This document shows positions 1-10,515 of a stretch of DNA of 64,000 nt, piece after piece. The DNA is from Nilaparvata lugens (lineage: Eukaryota > Arthropoda > Insecta > Hemiptera > Delphacidae): contig NC_052518.1 in assembly GCF_014356525.2 (NCBI RefSeq), positions 6,801,162 to 6,865,161 of the forward strand, read 5' to 3'. The notes beneath the pieces are model-generated. The model saw only the letters and a program-made list of their open reading frames with translations. It was not told where the DNA came from and searched no databases. The position numbers were made by a program, and so were the translations under genes. Position 1 is the stretch's first letter. The number at the start of each line of letters is the position of its first letter.

Positions 1-130
1 CCATGTAGCTTTACAATCTCAGGATTGAAGAGGTTATGATACCCCACTATAATAATATGTGTCGAGGTGATCAAGAATGTTTTCATATTAGAGACCCTCC
101 TAAGACAGGTCAGGTAAGGCCCTCAGAAAG

Positions 131-199
131 GGCTGCACATGGCATCCCTTGACGTGGCGAAAGCCTATGACTCTGTCTCCCACGCAGCGATATCCCTGC
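131..199 (+). pseudogene. R2-type LINE reverse transcriptase fragment
   Basis: A 23-codon open stretch reads as the RT motif A block of R2-like non-LTR retrotransposons: a hydrophobic strand, the first catalytic aspartate in SLDVAKAYDSVSH, then AAI. Nothing before or after it continues the domain, so this is a small relic. The assignment to R2-like elements rests on the wording of this one motif and could also fit a related RLE-type LINE. Confidence 0.5.
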
Positions 200-635
200 A
201 AAACTTTCTTGCATTTCTATTGGTCCAGAAATTAACTGACACTTCAGTTTAGTTAGGTTACTTTTTTCACATGGTAATTACAGGTAGTGTGACTTTCTTC
301 AACCAACTGCAAATCTTTCAATTTGGCTCACTGCACAACAGACATTTTTAATCTTGTACTGCATTTCAAAACTCAAAATGTTCATTCGCAATCTAATCAA
401 AATGATATCGACTTTGGTTAGGTTGTTCAAATCATCCAGGGATGCTACATGACTCACGACGGCCGTAAAAAGCGACATGAGGCCATGGTCGCGACCTTAA
501 GTGCGTTCACACACACGTTCCTCGTCCCGGAAAGGAGATAAAGTTCCGTCCTGACGACATAATCAGATGGTCGACTTCAAGGGTTTACTGGTTTTCCAAG
601 GGAAATCAGTTCTTAAAAGTAGTTGATCTGGTCAA
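200..635. other. No recognisable feature
   Basis: Non-coding sequence up to the assembly gap. I see no gene, clear repeat or structure here. Confidence 0.5.
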
Positions 636-735
636 NNNNNNNNNNNNNNNNNNNNNNNNNNNNNNNNNNNNNNNNNNNNNNNNNNNNNNNNNNNNNNNNN
701 NNNNNNNNNNNNNNNNNNNNNNNNNNNNNNNNNNN
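636..735. other. Assembly gap (100 N)
   Basis: Exactly one hundred N. This is the conventional placeholder for a gap of unknown size, so the two sides may not be truly adjacent. Confidence 0.98.
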
Positions 736-814
736 TAGGGCGCAGTCGGCCCTCTCTTACACTTAACCCTCAAAGAGACAATTGGAAGAGAAAAAGGGCA
801 TCTAAATTGAGAAA

Positions 815-1415
815 TAGTGGTGTGGAGTACAAGGATCGCCGATTGCTGCGGCGGTCAAAACCGCAACAAGAACATCTTGAAATACTGGATGTATATGATA
901 AGACAGAGTGAATCATTGGAGGTTATTGACCACAATTTTTTGGAGCCAGGGCATACCTATATGGAGTGTGACCAAGATTTTGGTCGTATAGAGAAACAAA
1001 AGAAGCACCATAACAACACTTATGTTGCTCAAGATTGGATGGAAATCGTGAAAAAACATCCAAGAAGTTCACTGTTATTGAAATGAAGAAAGATGACTTT
1101 CTCTCAATTACACCTATGAATGAGATAACAAAGAGTATTGCCAACAATACAATGACGGAAATAAAATATTATGGAGGAACATAGGATGGATACGGGTTGA
1201 GAGAAATCAATCTCTTACAATGTATTTCAAGGAGAGCCTGAATAAAAATATTCCTTTCCGAAGTGTGAATTATGCAAAAAGAATGATTGGTAGACCATCA
1301 GTGGTGGCTGCTCTACCGTTACTGCACCCACATGGTGTGAAGATTAAGTTTGCAAAGTACAGAAATCTTCGAGTTGAAATCGCTTATCCCGCCAGTGCAT
1401 CACAACTTTTTTAGT
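815..1415 (+). pseudogene. Degenerate DUF7869-like protein fragment
   Basis: The reading begins VWS..IADCCGGQNRNKN and continues with EPGHTYMECDQDFGRIEK. This pattern (a DNCGGQN-like block, then FL..GH....CD.DF..IEK) is widespread in repetitive arthropod proteins of the DUF7869 type, often considered transposon-derived. After codon 80 the frame ends at a stop. The conserved continuation (KKFTVIEMKKDDF) resumes in another frame, and a third open piece with the C-terminal block follows at 1220-1414. At least two frame breaks make it non-functional. Family recognition is from memory of the pattern; the function is not established. Confidence 0.55.
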
Positions 1416-1632
1416 GACCTCAGTCATGATGGGGCAGGAAGAACTCATGCTCGTGGTCCTCATGAAGATGAAAGCGATCTTCTTGTGAAACTAACCTGGC
1501 CAGGTAATAAACAGTGTTAAATCGTCTAATCAGATCACCAAGACAGTCAGATCCATGCTTGCTTGATACCTCCAGACGGATCCTCTGGAGCCAAGCAGCC
1601 TAACCAGATCATGAAAAGATGAAACATCTCTA

Positions 1633-3490
1633 CAAAGACGGGTTTCAAGACCAGAAACCAGGCCGCAGGGACTCCCCTACTGTTCTATTAGGATAAAGGT
1701 ACGTGCCAAAGACTAAATCTATTTTAGGAGCGAACTTACAACTCCTCCAGTTTTAGGCTGTTGACTCGTACCATTAGTAGGTGTAACAATAAACTATAAT
1801 ATTTTGAATATTCCTGTAACAAAGTGAACATACATATGTAAGTTTATTGTATATTATGTGTATTATTATAGATTGTACAATGGTGTTCTATTTGTATGTT
1901 TTTGTAAAATATGAGAATATTTTGTTGAAATACGTGTAGTTCTATATTTGTTTCCTATTTATTAATTCAGCAATCCTTATTGTTATTTGACTCTCTCTTG
2001 CTTTTAAATAATGAAATTTCCGACATTGTAATCCGACATCGGCTTGGAATTTTGTAAATTGAATGTACTCCACTCGACTATTATTTCTCACGATGAACTT
2101 TTTCTCATGCACCGAAATTCGATTACAAGCGATTCCTGACGGCAAAGACGGGTTTCAATACCAGAAACCAGGCCGCAGGGACTCCCCTACTGTTCTATTA
2201 GGATATAGGTACGTGCCAAAGACTAAATCTATTTTAGGAGCGAACTTACAACTCCTCCAGTTTTAGGCTGTTGACTAGTACAGCTCCAATCCAATTAAAT
2301 CCAATCAATTACTTATAGACAAAAACGAGGCCTTTTAATAGTGTAGGATCTGCACTTTTAAGGCTCACTGGAAATAAGGACGCTAACGATAAGGAACGAT
2401 ATGATGAAATTTTACAAACTGTACAATCAAACGAATACCATCTTAGTAATAATGTAGAAAAACAATTTGCTGTTAATCATAAATTAATGGAGGAATTCAA
2501 CAATGAAATGAAAACAATACGATCAAATAATATGAAAATCAGTAATTACTTCAATTCATTGTATACCGAATCAAACAGAATCGAACTTAATTACGGAACT
2601 CCTAGTGATAATATCGTTGTGGTGCTAGTCGCTTTTCATTTAGTAGGTGTTACAATAAACTATAATATTTTGAATATTCCTGTAACAAAGTGAACATACA
2701 TATGTAAGTATATTGTATATTATGTGTATTATTATAGATTGTACAATGGTGTTCTATTTGTATGTTTTTGTAAAATATGAGAATATTTTGTTGAAATACG
2801 TGTAGTTCAATATTTGTTTCCTATTTATTAATTCAGCAATCCTTATTGTGATTTGACTCTCTCTTGCTTTTAAATAATGAAATTTCCGACATTGTAATCC
2901 GACATCGGCTTAGAATTTTGTAAATTGAATGTACTCCACTCGACTATTATTTCTCACGATGAACTTTTTCTCATGCACCGAAATTCGATTACAAGCGATT
3001 CCTGACGTCAAAGACGGGTTTCAAGACCAGAAACCAGGCCGCAGGGACTCCCCTATGGTTCTATTAGGATAAAGGTACGTGCCAAAGACTAAATCTATTT
3101 TAGGAGCGAACTTACAACTCCTCCAGTTTTAGGCTGTTGACTCGTGCCATTTAGTAGGTGTAACAATAAACTATAATATTTTGAATATTCCTGTAACAAA
3201 GTGAACATACATATGTAAGTATATTGTATATTATGTGTATTATTATAGATTGTACAATGGTGTTATATTTGTATGTTTTTGAAAAAATGAGAATATTTTG
3301 TTGAAATACGTGTAATTCTATATTTGTTTCCTATTTATTAATTCAGCAATCCTTATTGTGATTTGACTCTCTCTTGCTTTTAAATAATGAAATTTCCGAC
3401 ATTGTAACAAGCTTAGAATTTTGTACATTGAATGTACTCCACTCGACCATTATTTCTCACGATGAACTTTTTTTCATGCATCGAAATTCG
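1633..3490 (+). repeat. Interleaved tandem repeat of two modules
   Basis: Module A (about 138 bp) occurs at 1633-1770, 2143-2280 and 3009-3146. Module B (about 368 bp) occurs at 1775-2142, 2641-3008 and 3152-3490. The order is A-B-A-[envelope piece 2283-2640]-B-A-B. Copies differ by scattered substitutions and one small deletion in the third B. Module B runs directly from envelope-like coding on its left (at 2640) and into envelope-like coding on its right (at 3491). The duplication therefore happened within or around an envelope-like gene. Confidence 0.8.
2283..2640 (+). pseudogene. F-type envelope relic, N-terminal part
   Basis: From about 2320 an open frame carries a Gly/Leu-rich block, a TGNKDANDKERYDEIL motif and then a long heptad-like helix rich in Asn, Glu and Lys. 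This is the layout just after the cleavage site in F-like envelope proteins of Gypsy/errantivirus elements and baculoviruses. No upstream signal peptide or furin site is attached; the left neighbour is repeat module A. It is a fragment and reads into module B, where it meets a stop within about 20 codons. Confidence 0.5.
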
Positions 3491-3799
3491 AATTTTAGCT
3501 TCATCTCAAACGATGTCAGTGTAATTTGGAAACTCAGCAAAGTCCATTGTGCAATGTTAAAAGACCACATTTCTTATTTCATTGGAGTACCACTACAGTC
3601 GGCAATTTATGAAACATTTTTCCTATTATCGAAAATGAAATTGTAACAACAATTGTACATCCTTCTTTTGTACTCTGTAATGATAAATTATTTTTTGGAA
3701 CTTGCGAACTTATCAATGATAATTATAATTGTAGTAATATAAGTCGTATTGAAAATCTATGTATTGAACAATTGTTAGATGATAGAGATTTAAATGGAT
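3491..3799 (+). pseudogene. F-type envelope relic, C-terminal ectodomain part
   Basis: Across one frame change near 3644 the translation shows a PL....YE block followed by a series of spaced cysteines (HPSFVLCND, FGTCELI, NYNC, NLCIEQ, NGCN). This resembles the cysteine-rich end of F-like retroelement envelopes. It is interrupted at 3819 by the LINE. No transmembrane anchor is seen, so the relic cannot make a membrane protein. The F-like label is inference from layout. Confidence 0.4.
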
Positions 3800-3818
3800 G
3801 TAATCATGACGGGCCAAA

Positions 3819-5575
3819 TGAGATAAGGAAATTCTATAAAGCCCAGAAAGCCATAAGCTTAGGATTCCAACCCAAGATAAAGGCATGCAAGGACAAAGAG
3901 GGTAATGTGATTATAAAGGAAACTCAAATAATGAGCAGGTGGGCTGAGCACTTCGAGAAAATTGGACAAGCTCAGAAGAATCTCCAGATGTAGACAATTG
4001 GGTAGCAAAGTACCATACAGTAGACATGGAAGTAGCAGAACCAAGCCTTGAAGACATAAGAGAAGCCATAGGCAAGTTGAAAAATGGTAAAGCAGCTGGA
4101 GAGGACAACATTACTGCTGAAATGTGGAAATATGGAGGAGAAGCTTTGGTAAAGTGGATGCATGAGTTAATCACACTGATATGGAGATCAGAAAAGATGC
4201 CACCTGAGTGGAAAAAAGGCCTTATATGCCCCGTCTTGAAAAAAGGCGACAAATTGCTTTGTGATAACTATAGGGGTATCACTTTACTAGACATAGCCTA
4301 CAAAATTTTCACTCGCATACTGACAGTCAGGTTGAACACACTGGCAAAGATAATAATAGACGAATATCAGTGTGGTTTTCGACCTGGCAGAGGTACTACA
4401 GACCAAATATTTACCCTGAGACAGGTAATGGAGAGATTCTATGAACACAACATAAACTTACACATGCTGTTCATTGATTTCAGGCAGGCTTTTGACAGGG
4501 TAAAGAGAGTGGAAGTGCTGGAGGCGCTAGAAGGTTTTGGATTTCCTAGGAAATTAATCAGTCTAGTGAAAATGACCTTGATTGACACAAAAGGCTTAGT
4601 GCTAAGTGAAGGAAGAGTGAGTAGAGAATTCACTATCACTGAAGGCGTAAGACAGGGAGATGTCCTATCAGCCTTGCTTTTCAATATAGTTCTCCAGAAA
4701 GCAATGGAAAGCATTGACAGAAGAGGCAACATCATGAATAGGATGACACAAGTCCTGGCATATGCGGACGATGTTGTTATAATATCAAGAAACATGAGGT
4801 CACTGGAGGAAGTATTTCTACAGGTCAATGACAAAGCACAGCTTGTAGGCCTGGAAGTGAACAAGAGGAAAACAAAGTATATGGAAATGAGCCCCAGAGG
4901 AGTGAGAGAGCAAGAAGCCATCAGAATTGGAGATGACGCGTTCGAAAAGGTTAAAAGCTTCACGTACCTGGGAACTGAGATTAACAGCAGCAATAGAATT
5001 TCAACTGAAATAAAACGAAGAATAATGCTTGGAAATCGCGCATACTTTGCGAATAGTAGACTGCTAAAATCAAAACTCCTCACCAGGAGCACAAAAATGA
5101 GAATATACACTACTCTGATAAGACCAATTGTCACATACGGCAGCGAAGCATGGACAATTCTGCAAGAAAAAAGCAAAGCTCTGATGGTCTTTGAGAGGAA
5201 GATAGTGAGGAGGAAATATGGCCCAGTGTATGAGAATGGTGCGTGGAGACTGAGGAAGAACCGAGAAATAGAAACAATTCTGCAAGGCAAGAATATTCTT
5301 CGTTTCATCAAGGCTAGAAGGATAAGCTGGCTAGGACACGTGGCAAGAATGACTGAGAATAGGATGCAAAAAGTCATGTTAAATGAAAATTTAGATGCAG
5401 TCAGAAGAAGAGGAAGGCCAAGAGTGCGATGGAAGCAGGATGTAGAGAGGGACCTGAGAGCGTTGGGTGTCAGGGGCTGGAGAAGGAAGGCGGAAGACAG
5501 AGATAGTTGGAGGATGATTGTGGAGGAGGCCAAAGCCCACATCGGGCTGTAGCGCCAGGATAAGTAAGTAAGTAA
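3819..5575 (+). mobile_element. 5'-truncated RTE-like LINE with 19-bp target-site duplication
   Basis: The element lies between two copies of GTAATCATGACGGGCCAAA (3800-3818 and 5576-5594). It ends in a short (TAAG)n tail rather than poly(A), as RTE-group LINEs often do. The endonuclease is missing through 5' truncation. The N-terminal RT lead-in (3819-3993) is in a different frame from the main ORF, so there is one frame break near 3965. The first bases of the right duplication overlap the TAAG-type tail, so its true length may be 15-19 bp. Confidence 0.88.
4026..5552 (+). CDS. RTE-like LINE reverse transcriptase (partial polyprotein)
   Basis: A 508-residue uninterrupted ORF copies element RNA into DNA at a nicked target. 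RT fingers and palm motifs are in order: GKAAGEDNI near the start, YRGITLLDIAYKIFTRIL, QCGFRPGRGTTDQIF, motif A FIDFRQAFDRV, motif B VRQGDVLSALLFNIVL, motif C YADDVV near residue 240, and a thumb. The C-terminal block has TYGSEAWT, SWLGHVARM and RRRGRPRVRW. All catalytic Asp residues are present. The ATG used is simply the first one in the open frame; the true polyprotein began upstream and is truncated. Without the endonuclease it is unlikely to be autonomous. Confidence 0.88.
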   Translation: MEVAEPSLEDIREAIGKLKNGKAAGEDNITAEMWKYGGEALVKWMHELITLIWRSEKMPPEWKKGLICPVLKKGDKLLCDNYRGITLLDIAYKIFTRILTVRLNTLAKIIIDEYQCGFRPGRGTTDQIFTLRQVMERFYEHNINLHMLFIDFRQAFDRVKRVEVLEALEGFGFPRKLISLVKMTLIDTKGLVLSEGRVSREFTITEGVRQGDVLSALLFNIVLQKAMESIDRRGNIMNRMTQVLAYADDVVIISRNMRSLEEVFLQVNDKAQLVGLEVNKRKTKYMEMSPRGVREQEAIRIGDDAFEKVKSFTYLGTEINSSNRISTEIKRRIMLGNRAYFANSRLLKSKLLTRSTKMRIYTTLIRPIVTYGSEAWTILQEKSKALMVFERKIVRRKYGPVYENGAWRLRKNREIETILQGKNILRFIKARRISWLGHVARMTENRMQKVMLNENLDAVRRRGRPRVRWKQDVERDLRALGVRGWRRKAEDRDSWRMIVEEAKAHIGL

Positions 5576-5581
5576 GTAATC

Positions 5582-6475
5582 ATGACGGGCCAAACTATAT
5601 GCTTTAAAGACACCAGAGGGGATATGTTTGAAGTGAAGATGTCTAGTTATGAAATAAGAACAAGATACAATTTGATGTATTACACATCATCATTCAATGG
5701 CACTCAGGCAACCATCCATGTTTGTGGAGCAGAAGAACTGTGCCTAGTTGATGACAAACTATGTGCTAATGGGTATGTTCATAAGGACTTCAGAAAAATC
5801 AATGACAAGCCAGTAGTACAGGGATTTGGATGTAAGACTATGGTGACAAAGTGTGACTCCTATTGTTGGAGGGATGGATCATGTGGGTTTTACCACTGGT
5901 GGATACGGCCTGTAGGGAACACTATACCAGTTTACAAAGCCATTGGGAAAACCTGGGAAGTTGAACTAACAACAATGTACAAAGGAATGGAAGAGACTCA
6001 CAAGTTAGGGACCACCAACCCCACTAAAGATATGGAAGGCTTCTCGGATAATAGAGTGCTAAGGATGCATATATCAATCATTAGTATGATGGCTAAGGAC
6101 TCTCTTATTGACAATGGGGCTATTGTGTATAGGGACACTGTTTATCCTATTAATGTTGCAGACAGAAACATGCCTCAACATAATATAATAGGGGATTACC
6201 AAATATCAGTTGATGGGATCATGGTATGATGAAAGCCAAGTTCACTGTAGGATCATCAACTGTAAAGCTGAATGTGTGTTTCCAGAACCCAAAATTACCC
6301 GTTTTATCGATAACATCAAGAACCAACAAAGTATGTTCAAGTTCAGTTATGGGCATACCACTGAAGTACTTGACACATTCCTACCTGTTCAGGGTTCAGT
6401 GCTTGTGCTATTGGGAAATGTGGAGTTCAACAACCTACAAGTTGAAAGAGCAAATAAATGGCAAGGATGGCCCTA
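5582..6475 (+). pseudogene. Phlebovirus-Gc-like (class II fusion) envelope relic
   Basis: The first ORF (5582-6229, 215 aa) has a Cys-rich N-terminal block, the pattern YCWRDGSCGFYHWWIRPVG, a Val-rich strand and a Trp-containing strand (KTWEVEL). This resembles the Phlebovirus_G2-type fusion domain, known both in bunyaviruses and as the envelope gene of some BEL/Pao-type retroelements. The frame then breaks near 6210-6229 and similar coding continues in an overlapping frame to 6475 with further Cys residues. No membrane anchor, polymerase or gag is attached. The 5' end coincides with the LINE target-site duplication, so the upstream portion was separated by that insertion. It could come from a retroelement or an endogenised virus; the sequence does not decide. 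Confidence 0.5.
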
Positions 6476-7396
6476 AGCTGAGTCAATCGATGAATTTCTA
6501 TCATAGTATAAGAAAACAAACCCTTACATTTTGACGTCAACTTGATGACATCACGAATCGGTTTAGAGTGACCAATTGGAAAATAATAATAATGATATTT
6601 GTTAATTGAAAGGCAATTTGTGAACTTAATGGGCTAGAAAAATATTTAATATTATGATCGCCACAACTAAAATGGCAAGTCTAAAGTCAGCTGACTCTAG
6701 AATGGTTAAAACGAGAAAAATTTTTGGTGACGCTCTGTTCCTGTCTTGTGCTTTTCGATTCCTGACTGACTGTGAAATACCTAATTGATCTCAACTATTT
6801 TTTTAATGTTTTATCTGTTTTTTTCAAAATGTGAATTATAGTTGGAGCTAAAAGAAGTAGAAACTCAAATGATAAAAAAGTAAAATCCAAATTAAATTTA
6901 GTTTGCTCAATAACCTATTGCGAATTTAAAGTGAGTAGGCTATCAACACGTTTTGAATTGAACTAAAAGTAAAAGGAAAAAAGTTAATTCCACTCCCAAA
7001 CAAAAATTAGAGGAAGGGCACGTAAGTAATAGTTTTCAAGTCAGGCAGTTAAATTTATCTGAAAAAGAGAGATCATTATATGAGACCTAATAGTTCAATT
7101 TTTCTTGTGCCAACTTGTTTGTCGAGATGAATATTCCTATTGAATATTGTCCCAATCGCTTCAAACAAATAATAAGCTGCATATTCGATACAAGTGTTCT
7201 GGTCTCTGTGAATATTTCAAGCTAGCAGTATCATATAATCATCTTGTAAGGTTAACATCTGGCTCACCTATAGTATCCTAGTATCTACCAGTTCAACTGG
7301 CTATTCGAGCAAATAAACGTCAAGGAGGCCCTAAGGTGAGTCAATCGATGAATTTCTATCATATTATCATAGTAAGAAAACAAACCCTTATCTAAT
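6447..7396 (+). repeat. Direct repeat pair flanking 0.8 kb
   Basis: About 75-90 bp beginning GAGCAAATAAA and containing GAGTCAATCGATGAATTTC are present at 6447-6528 and 7305-7396. The first copy overlaps the end of the Gc-like relic, so the second is probably a duplicated piece of that element's 3' region. Confidence 0.7.
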
Positions 7397-8583
7397 ATCT
7401 AAGAAAAGAATAATTTTGAAAAATCAGTACGGTTTCACCATATAGTCCAGGCGCTGGCTTACATTGAGCATACATGAGAGAGGCAGAGAATTTGACTTCA
7501 GATTATTGTTAGGGGGTCTTTAGTGTATATGAAACTCGATGTCGTCACGTCCAGGGTGGTCGACAGCTTGGGGGGGAGGGGGGTAAGTTGTAAAAAACGC
7601 GCGCTTATAAAATCGCCTGTCCTGCAGTTACTATTCGTAGTACAGCTTTTAATCTTTTCTCAAAATTATTTACACATAACTGGCTTTCAATGTGGTCCTG
7701 TACATTTTTGCGATAAACCGCATAGTTTTTCCGTAAAAAAATAAAATATCTCGAAAAATGTATTTTGTTATTATGGACTTTTTGTTATTTCTCGAATATT
7801 CAAGTCATTAGCCGACTTAGAGGAAAAGGCTCCCAATAAACGTTGTAGGCCGTTTCTTCCTGAATCCAATGATATATATATAGTTTGGGGGTTACGATCA
7901 TAGATGCGGCGGTGAGAGGGGGATAAGTAGCACTGTTACGCTGCGGCGCGGTCCTCCCTCATGATTAATGCGCGTGTCTATCGCATCGCTCCTACTAGTC
8001 TATGCATTCAAATTATGTATTTCAGGAACGCTAACTTATGTATTTTCGGTCGCTGAACACGATTTTTCAACTCTCAAGCCTCAATAATTGATAATTCTCA
8101 TCATAATATACAAATGCACTACATTTTCAAACAAAATTCCGATAAAATTCATTAATCACTAAAGCACTAAATCAGGGAAATAAATGTGTGGGTTGAGCAG
8201 AATATAATTATGCTTCAATACCTAAATTTTATTAAATTAATTGATGTCTTGTTTGAGTTTTAAATGTCTTTCAATCTTTTATATTTTCTTTTGAAAATAG
8301 ATTATAAGCAATTGGATGTTGGTAAGCACTAAACTGTAGAAAAGTGTTATGTCATTCGTTTTGTTACTCAGAAAGATTGAAGATATAACTTATTATGTTA
8401 TTCTGTTTAGTTAATTTATTTTATATTTTTCTTGTATTTGATTATTGAGTATTATTATTATTATTATTTATTATTGAGTATTTTATTATTTGAGTATTGT
8501 ATTTGATTATTGTTTTTAGTTATCACCTAGTGATATAATGTTAACACGAAATTACTTCGTATTTTTTCTTTATCATTGTATAA
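7397..8583. other. AT-rich non-coding stretch
   Basis: I recognise no gene. Two short GC-rich patches (around 7540-7620 and 7905-7990, the first with long G runs) stand out against the AT-rich background. An ATT-rich low-complexity patch lies at 8450-8500. Confidence 0.5.
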
Positions 8584-8968
8584 TCATTATTAAACGAAAA
8601 TCCTAATTAAATGCTGTAAATCACCCCAAAGACTTCTGCTACTGCAAATATTGACAACAGGGTAAACAGCCAGATGGAAATTCGATGAACGCTATCATAC
8701 AAAAATTATTTGTCAGCCCGGGAATCGAACCCAGTACCTCCTAATTGCCGGTCAGGAATGCTTACCCTTACACCAAACTGACAATCTCTGGATAGCAGCG
8801 CACATTTTATACAAATTCGATTCCCAGGCTGACGAATAATTTTTGTATGATAGCGCTCATCGAATTTCCATCTAGCTGTTTACCCCGTTGTCAATATTTG
8901 CAGTAGCAGAAGTCTTTGTGGTGATTTACAGCATTTAATTGGGATTTTCGTTTAATAATAATTATTCA
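8584..8968 (-). repeat. Palindromic tRNA-SINE dimer
   Basis: The left arm (minus strand) is a complete SINE. Read on the minus strand, its head folds like a tRNA with an A box TGGTGTAAGGG and a B box GGTTCGATTCC. A body of about 120 bp follows, ending in an AATAAT-rich tail. After the spacer GACAATCTCTGGATAG the right arm repeats the body in the opposite orientation with a truncated head. The same dimer occurs inverted at 49258-49655. Pol III transcription from the A/B boxes is the known mode for such SINEs. Confidence 0.8.
8714..8785 (-). ncRNA. tRNA-like SINE head
   Basis: About 72 bases on the minus strand begin TGTCAGTTTGG and end GGGCTGACA. The internal pol III boxes are intact. An anticodon-like stem CCTGA/TTAGG encloses the loop CCGGCAA. 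The loop lacks the invariant U33 and the sequence is fused to the SINE body, so I call it a SINE promoter rather than a tRNA gene. Confidence 0.7.
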
Positions 8969-9251
8969 TTAATTAGCATTTGAACAAATGCAACTTCCAA
9001 TTTATTTTCATCTTTATCATTATATTATTTATTGGAATTACTATTAGTAGGCTAAGTTTTATTTTCATTTAACTTGTCTTTTTGATTTTTTTTACTGTTC
9101 TCTTTACGACCTCACAACTAGCGCACAAGTCTGACTTTGCTGGATGTGCCAAAGATAATTTACATTTGTTGTATTTTGGCGAAATAAATACTCTATTCTA
9201 TAAAAATAGTAAAAAACAAAGAGACAGTTCCTCTCCTACCCCTTCTCCTAT

Positions 9252-9262
9252 GGTGATGTTGT

Positions 9263-9303
<41 letters not shown>

Positions 9304-9330
9304 TTGATGATGATGGTATTGTGCTGATGA
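9252..9330 (+). repeat. (ATG)n microsatellite
   Basis: An imperfect run of GAT/ATG trinucleotides. Apparent poly-Met and poly-His frames here are artefacts of the repeat. Confidence 0.95.
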
Positions 9331-10101
9331 TCCAGATGATGGAGTAAGGGGGTTGGTGATGTTATCCAATTGCAAATAGGAGGGCGTGAAGAGCGTCATC
9401 TGAACTGAAACACCCTCCTTTCTCTCCTTACAACGCACAATCCTGCAACTGTTTATTCAAAACATTATTTTCCATAATTTATTTCAGAAACATGCATGCA
9501 AATTCACAGACGTCTCAAATAATAATGATAAGACACATGAAGGTTTAATAATCTCATCAAATCACCCACGCACAATCTGAAGACTCATTTTTTTATTTTG
9601 TAATACAAAGTTTACGTAGGATGAAAGCCCAAATAGTCTTTCTATAGTAAATTATCACAGTTGTTAATACTTTTAATATCAGCATGGAACTATAAAATCA
9701 AGTTCAATCTATTTATGCTTTTGGAAGACCCTTGCGGAGCACAGGTAACACCTAATAGTTTTCGATAAAATACTTGATTGTGGAGATATTAAATAAATAA
9801 ATAATCATTTTATTTGTTCATGGACCAGCCATACAAATACAGAAATACAGTTAAATAGAGATACATGCACAATTATTCTATAATTCCAACAATAACCTCC
9901 AATAGAAATGAATTCTAAAGTAAAGTGTCAGTTCGTGAGAGACCATGGTTTCGTGACCAAATAGGTCCCATTTAGTCAGCTTGAAAATGTGACCTGTGTG
10001 TGGTCACGAAACAATGGTCCTGTACCAAATAAAACTAAAGTATTTGATGATATATGTGTGTGTGTTTTTATTTCAGTATTACCATGTGTCAATAATAGAT
10101 T
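9331..10101. other. Non-coding stretch with short inverted repeat
   Basis: No gene is seen. At 9941-10019 a 19-bp arm starting GACCATGGTTTCGTG is mirrored by an arm ending CACGAAACAATGGTC (one mismatch), a small hairpin or mini-MITE. At 9728-9755 there is an antisense scrap of the dispersed repeat also seen at 32671. Confidence 0.5.
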
Positions 10102-10117
10102 AGTAGTGAATTAGTCC

Positions 10118-10515
10118 CCGTGGGAGTTGCTGGTCTTCTATCGGGCGCCTCCCCAGGTGGCGGATCGGGGAATGCCTCCTAGATATAGGTGGTACCGGGG
10201 AAATCAAATACCGGGGTGGACCAAAACCAGCAAACACGACTGCTGCCTTGCAGACGAAGATCAATGGATCTCCAAAGGCTAAGGGAACAAAACCCCGAAA
10301 GAAAATTGACTGCTGCCTTGTAGTTAGGTATTGGATTACCAAAGGCTAGGGAGGGAAACCCGAAAAAATGACCTGGTCCTCCAGGTTGGGGGTTGGGCGT
10401 GGGGCCAACGACCCTACCCCATAAAAACCAATTTGTTACGAAACCTCAACAACAGCCTCGGAAATCGGACAGGATACTCGGAAAACAATTTTGGAAAAAG
10501 AACTTGAACTTGATT
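10118..10515 (+). promoter_or_regulatory. LINE 5' leader
   Basis: A GC-rich leader unlike the AT-rich surroundings. It contains an internal partial duplication: GACTGCTGCCTTG followed by similar downstream sequence appears at 10239 and again at 10307. Internal promoter activity is expected for a LINE 5' end, but no specific element is identified. Confidence 0.45.

Noticed and set aside
4439..5593. 384-codon minus-strand ORF
   Set aside because: Antisense shadow of the LINE RT ORF; no protein family wording on that strand.
8714..8785. Functional tRNA gene
   Set aside because: tRNA-like fold lacks U33, continues into a repeated SINE body and recurs at 49445 in the same context.
9193..9438. 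Poly-His/poly-Met ORFs
   Set aside because: Products of the (ATG)n microsatellite.
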